Shown here in pieces: positions 58,782-64,000 of a DNA stretch of 64,000 bases (within the stretch, counting starts at the first letter, position 1; the number at the start of each line of letters is the position of its first letter). The position numbers and the translations under genes were made by a program. The DNA is from Chaetorhynchus papuensis. Its lineage: Eukaryota > Chordata > Aves > Passeriformes > Rhipiduridae. The stretch is taken from NCBI GenBank assembly GCA_013396525.1, contig VWYX01000704.1:124001-188000 (forward strand), in the 5' to 3' direction. The notes beneath the pieces were generated by a model. It was not told where the DNA came from. It searched no databases and saw only the letters and a list, made by a program, of their open reading frames with translations.

Positions 58782-60479
58782 GTATCTTGGGTTTTTTTCT
58801 GGGAATGACTGAAAATCACACGGAAGTAACAGCCCTCTAAGAACAGCTAATGACTATAAGGTGATGGAGATTTTTTTTTTTTAATCTCATCTGTGGAACG
58901 AGGTCAGGTAGGGCTGCAGCTCCTCCTCCTCTGGGTTCTCTCCTTGTTTTCTGCCTGCCTTGAGGATTGTGCCTCCCTGCACCTCTGTGAGGGCACTGAG
59001 AGGTGTCAGTGCTCCTCTGCTGGCAGCCACCCCGTGCCCCAGCAGGCAGGAATTGTTGGTGTAAGCAAAGCTCAGGTCACACCGAGCCAGGTCAGGTCAA
59101 CCTGTCCAGTTCCAGCCTCACATCCATCAAAACAGGAAAGCTGCTGCTCCCTGTCCTGGAGTTCCTTCCCTCCGTGCCAGTGTTTCTGTTCAAGCAGCTC
59201 CCTCAGAACTCCCCCAGCTGCCTGTTCTGCTAAAAGATCCTTGTCATTAACACTTGACAGTGGCTTAATGCTGTTCCAGAAAGTCCTTCCCTGCTGTGCT
59301 TTTGGGCCTCATGATTTAATTTGTTAGAATCAGCCTCCCTCTCGCTGCAGGCACAAGCTAAACACTCTGGATGTTTCCCTGATTATCAAGCAGAAATGTA
59401 AATATTAGTGAACGAAATTGATGGCAGGTGTAAAGATAAGTGGGGGTTGGGTGAGTTCCTTGGAGGTAAAAATAATCGGTTTTCTTTGAAGCACATGGTT
59501 AAAAAATACTTTGTAATCAGCAGTTAAAAGGCTGAATGTAATTATAGATAAGGTAATTGAAATTACTCTTCTGAGATTTAAAATTCTGTCCTTTTTTCTG
59601 TGAATTTGGTTGGGTTTTTGGAGAAGAAGAAGGAAAATCAGTAAGTACTTCACCCAGGTCTCTCCAGATCGCAACAAGTGTGGGAGTGAGAGGGGATCCT
59701 GCTGGGCAGGTGAGGTATCAGTGCTGGATCACTGTAACCTCAGGAGAGGGGAGTGGAGCAATCCCCTTCCTTGTGAAACACCTCTGATGCATTCAGACAT
59801 GAGGGTAAATATTTGCATGTGCTCTTGCAGACTCATTTTTAGAAGGATTATGCCGAAAAAACTCTCAGAGCCTGCTGTGGCTTTGCTAATTCAAGTGCCT
59901 AATTGAGGGCATGAAGTGCTGGCATGAATTTCATTATACATTTCACTTGTTTACTGGTGCATCCACTCGGCTTTCATAAAAGGCAACAGAACATTGTTCT
60001 GGCAGTGGTGTCAGAGGGAGAGGCTGGAACAACCTGGGTCAGTTGTCACGAGAGGGGAAGGAGCTCAAACACAGAAACTCACCGCTGTTATGTCACCTCC
60101 CAGGCACAAGCAAACGGGGAGAGCCCAGCAATCAGTGAGTGCTTGGAATGTGTTGGCAATTCAGGAGAAAAACTGGTATTTTGGTTAAAAAAGGTGATTA
60201 CTACCCCATTGGAAGAGGCTGTTGAGGCCATTCAGTGTGTTCACTGCTGGTGCTGTCCCGGTGTGGTAAAACAAAGGTGCAAATGTGAACCTGTGGAATG
60301 GGCCCAGCTTGGGTTTAGGTTGCTTTAACACTGCCCTTTGTTGTGCTGAGGGCGTTTTATTAATTTATTGTAATTATTATTATCCCTGGAATGAGTCAAA
60401 GAGCAGTGGCTCCATTAGCATGAAACCAAGGGTCACCTTTCTCTAGAGCTCGTTTGAGGAGCTGCTGAGCTCGGGGCAA

Positions 60480-60690
60480 TGTGGCATCTTGGCGTTCCAG
60501 GGGAGTCGCTCCCAGTTCATTGTTCGCGTGTTCCAAGAAGCTTCCCGGGGTTGCCCGGGCAGTGGCAATAAGGAAACTGGCGGCTGTTTCCTGCTGAAAG
60601 GCGAGAGATACGAGTTGTCAGCTCGGGGTATTGTTCCTGCTCTGGTAACGGCCCCGCGGCCGCACCCGGCTCCTAGAAATGGCTCTTCTG
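60480..60690. promoter_or_regulatory. CpG-rich patch downstream of mir-21
   Basis: About 200 bases with many CpG, including GGTAACGGCCCCGCGGCCGC, in AT-rich surroundings. It could be an enhancer or distant promoter. No gene is attached to it in this window. Confidence 0.3.
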
Positions 60691-62384
60691 GCCCTGTAAA
60701 ATGGGTTGGTGACTCTGGTAGCACCTGTAAGAAATTCTTAAGAGAGCCGATGCATTTCCCAAAGCTTGTCGTATTCACCGGAAATGACCTTGTGGTGCCT
60801 TTTCCCTTCTGTACCCTCAGGAAATAACCTGGCGGTTCCCTTGCAGGAGCTGCTGCTGATTAAAACATCAATACCTTGTGTTCAAGGCTCACGCTTTGAG
60901 GGACTGTGGCTTTCCTCAGAGAGTTTATTAGGATCTTTCCATCCTTTGATGAGAAGAGCAGGTTGCTGTGCTCAGCATTTCTCTGTCTCAGGGAGAAAAC
61001 ACACAAGCAGATTTACAACATTGTGCAAATCTTGCCATGGTCACAAAACCTCTCTGGTCTGGTTCAAGCCCTCACTGATCTCAGTGCCTCATTTGCTGCA
61101 GCTGTTTTCTGGAGAGCTCTTAATATTTAGGATATTTTCATAACAACACATTTCATTTCTCAGATTCCTGGATTTGTAGGTCTCTCCTCAGCCCAGCTGA
61201 CCTCTTGAGACACAGTCAGTGCATTCCTGGGTGTTGTGTAAGGCTCGAGGTGGGGAGCAGCAAGGAAGAAACTTTTAAGATGCCTGAAGCCGGTATTTAC
61301 TTGAGTTCCAAGTAATGGATGCCAAAACCACTCTCAAAGCAGTATTTTGCTACTGCAAGTGGTGATTTTAATTCTGTTGCCTCCTTTAACTTCTGTACAA
61401 AGTGTCTCTCACACTTCTGCGTGTGGCAAACCCCACTGCAGCCCTGGAGCACCGGAGCCTTGTGGCTGCCCAGGAGGAGCCAGGTGTTTGTGGGAGAAGT
61501 GAGGCAATCTCTGGCAACAGATTTCAGTTGTGACTGAGAGATCGTTCCCATTAAGCACAGAAGGAAAGGGTTGAAGTGTTGTTTGGCAGATCCTGAGAGC
61601 CCTTGCTTGCAGCTATCACTGATGTCCCATCCCTTGGGCCTTGGAGCCCTCTCTGCCCTCGGTGTGGAGCGATTTTTGGCCAAGTTGAAGCCTGAACTTT
61701 AAGTTTCTTCTCCAAATTTGGCCTATAAAGGAGAGATTCACAACTTCAAATCACTACATAAACACAATCGCTGACTTAAATGACTCACAGTCAGCTAACA
61801 CAGGCTGGAGTTGCCCAGAGTGGGGTGGGGAGGAAATTTCCCAGTGTTTTCTTTGCAAAGTGGCAGAAGGACAGGACAGCCAGCAGCAAGCACTTCCATG
61901 GAAAGATGGATCCTTGAGCTCAGGATTGTTCCAGGCCATCTGGAAAGCAGCAGCTCTGAATTAGAGCCCAGCTCTCACCACCCTCACTGAGGATATTCCA
62001 GGGAGCAGCCACAGCTGCCCTTGCCAGCCAAGTCCAGGCAGGATTTTATTCCACCTTCAGCCTGTGGGATGAGGCCACTTCCCACTTGGCTCCGTGGGCT
62101 CTGCTCTCCTGACGTGCTCCTGTAAATGATCCATTACATCTTGGAGACTGCTGGGCAAAAGTTCAAATTCAATCCTGCCATCTGACCACAATTACACCAT
62201 TCTCAGGCAACTGAAGTGTATTTTTGTGAGCCTTAAATAAACACGACATTGTCCATGTAACCAAGTATGTAGAATAATCATTTTTGCAGAACGCACCCAT
62301 TTCGGTGCAAATCCAGCACGGGGCTTGTTTCTCCTCACATGCAACCAGTGAAACAAAAGCTCAAACAATGTTTTTCTGTCTTTT

Positions 62385-62402
62385 TTGTTGTTGTTGTTGT
62401 TT
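62385..62402 (+). repeat. (TTG)n microsatellite
   Basis: About five GTT units after a T run. Confidence 0.8.
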
Positions 62403-64000
62403 AACCAGTGGCTTATTTTAGTTTCTCCACTTAGTGCTTTTACTTTTAAAATAGGAATATTGGCCTAGAGAGCACCTTCATTTTACTTATTTTTTATCTT
62501 ACAGGGTAACATTTGGGATTTTAAAGTTAAGACAAGAAGGTTTCTAGCACCTAATTCACACAGATAAGTGTGACTCTCTTATGAGTCACTGTTTGATATC
62601 TCTCAGGCTTGTATGAACATGGGGTTAAGGTTTACCTTTCTTCTATGATCTTTATCATGGAGCACATTTACTTTAAAAATTGCCTTTATTGCCTAACGAG
62701 CAGCTCCTCCAATCTCTTCTCCTTTTCCACGTGCTCCCTGTGGCTGGCAGGAATATTTGTTTGGCCACCCTACTGTTTGCAGCTCCCAGAAAGGGTTAAG
62801 CGGGGTTGTGCTGCTCCAGGGCGGGGGCTGAGTCAGTGCCCCACCCGGGCAGGGGAAGTGGCCGTCTGCAGGGACAGGATTCCCACAATGTGAGCTCAGA
62901 AGGGACCATTGTGAGCCCCAGTTGGACTGAAAGAGCCGGAAAGGCTCAATGGTTCAAATTCAGGATTATCAGCTCCACTTCCAGGCCGTTAAAAGCTGCC
63001 CGAGTGTCCGGGCTGTGCCTCTGGAGCGTGGGCAGAGGCTGGAGCAGGAAGCTCCGGGGGAATTTGCTGCCTTGGAAAAGCTGTGTCTGGGCTGCCCTTG
63101 AGGAAAGGCAGCAGCTCAGTTCCTTTTGGAAGTTTTTTGTGCTATATCGGATTCATGAATCATTTTCCTGATTCCTCCTGTGCAGTTTTTAAAGTGGTGT
63201 CGAGAAAAAAGCAGATTTCTTTTAAGTACACTTGGTCCTATTTCCTTTTGGATGTTTGGGCTCTCATTTCATAATATTTATCCCTACTAAATTTGTTAGC
63301 AAATGCAGAAAGAAGTGAATTATTCATTCAATACCCTTTTGTACCTTGGTGTTTCTCAGTAATGTTTCAACTGGTAATTGGAATATAACTTCCTCCTTTC
63401 ATGTATTAAACCCTGGTTGTTGTGGGAACCACAGATTTTTTTTTCCCTTATATATTTCCATCCTTCCTGTGCTGGTACCAAGTTTAACCTTAAAAGCACC
63501 AATATCTGTTTATGCCCCAAAAAATAAATTGCATCTGTAACTGCCTCAGTACCTGTCACTTGCCAAACATTTATTGTGTTTAAAGCATTTCAGGTTTTTA
63601 AAGGTTGTTTTTGCTCCTGGGTTGGATTTTGGTGGGTTTGTTTTGTTTGTGAGTTGTTTTTTTAGGGAGTAGGGCATTTTTTTGTTTGTTTGTTTTTTGT
63701 GGTCAAATATTCTCCTATTCATGAAATGTCTGCTATAGTTGGAGCCCTTGAATCCGCTTCCAAGTGAGCTGCACCTGTCCATTCCAACAAACAATAGTGA
63801 GATTTGGAGCATTGTTCCTGGTTTATGGACATCCTGTCGGGACTTTGCCTACAGCAAGCAAGGTCAAGGCCACTGACTCTGCTGTTCCTGCCTCTGAGCC
63901 ACTGGCTTGTGCTGACCTTTGATCTACCTATTAATTGTAATTGTTAATGAAATAAAGGCCTTCTTCCAGGCTCCATTTCCATAATTAATTTTATCAATAA

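Larger units (their letters stand above)
57333..64000. other. downstream region without a recognised gene
   Basis: After mir-21 there are 6.7 kb with no exon I can recognise on either strand. The first part is probably the tail of pri-miR-21. It contains the AT microsatellite, two AATAAA signals, a CpG-richer patch at 60480-60690 and a (TTG)n repeat at 62385-62402. TUBD1, expected on the minus strand from mammalian synteny, was looked for and not found. Confidence 0.6.

Noticed and set aside
62945..62965. GGTTCAAATTC resembling a tRNA B box
   Set aside because: No A box or cloverleaf fits upstream, so there is no tRNA gene or clear tRNA-derived SINE.
57333..64000. TUBD1 exons on the minus strand
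   Set aside because: Expected from mammalian gene order, but no minus-strand frame matches the delta-tubulin C-terminus, so it probably lies beyond the window.

Overview
The window is vertebrate nuclear DNA, almost certainly from a bird. It holds one spliced protein-coding gene on the + strand, VMP1 (vacuole membrane protein 1), and the microRNA gene mir-21 just downstream. The bird assignment rests on three things. The miR-21-3p arm has the form I recall from chicken (CAACAACAGTCGG, against human CAACACCAGTCGA). Fragments of CR1 LINEs, the typical sauropsid retroposon, are present. The VMP1 locus is compact. A non-avian reptile cannot be fully excluded, and the species cannot be told.

Layout: 1-5932 is upstream intron (the first, non-coding exon and the VMP1 promoter lie before the window). 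The coding part of VMP1 runs from the ATG at 5959 to the TGA at 55788-55790 in eleven exons: 5959-6034, 8305-8440, 10792-10882, 11804-11914, 23053-23220, 27193-27324, 40443-40523, 43477-43593, 45755-45816, 54261-54363 and 55647-55790. Spliced together they are 1221 nt, giving 406 codons plus stop, the same length as human VMP1, with no frameshift or internal stop. All introns are GT-AG except the one after 43593, which has a GC donor. The 3'UTR follows, then the mir-21 hairpin at 57236-57332. From 57.4 to 64 kb I see no further gene; TUBD1, the neighbour expected from mammals, is not recognisable inside the window.

How the parts work together: VMP1 is an ER multispanning protein of the VTT/DedA superfamily, a lipid scramblase needed for autophagosome formation and ER contact sites. 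In mammals mir-21 is made both from its own promoter inside a late VMP1 intron and by read-through of VMP1 transcripts. The same arrangement is visible here. A CpG-rich block at about 53.5-54.0 kb, just before the tenth coding exon and 3.4 kb upstream of the hairpin, carries a perfect CArG box, AP-1-like sites and a G-quadruplex-type G cluster. No AATAAA occurs between the VMP1 stop codon and the hairpin.

The least explained items are an exact 59-bp direct repeat (33877-33935 and 35764-35822) bracketing a 1.8-kb block that is A-rich and ORF-bearing on the minus strand, and a 32-bp-arm near-perfect inverted repeat at 39437-39522. I found no convincing new multi-gene system.
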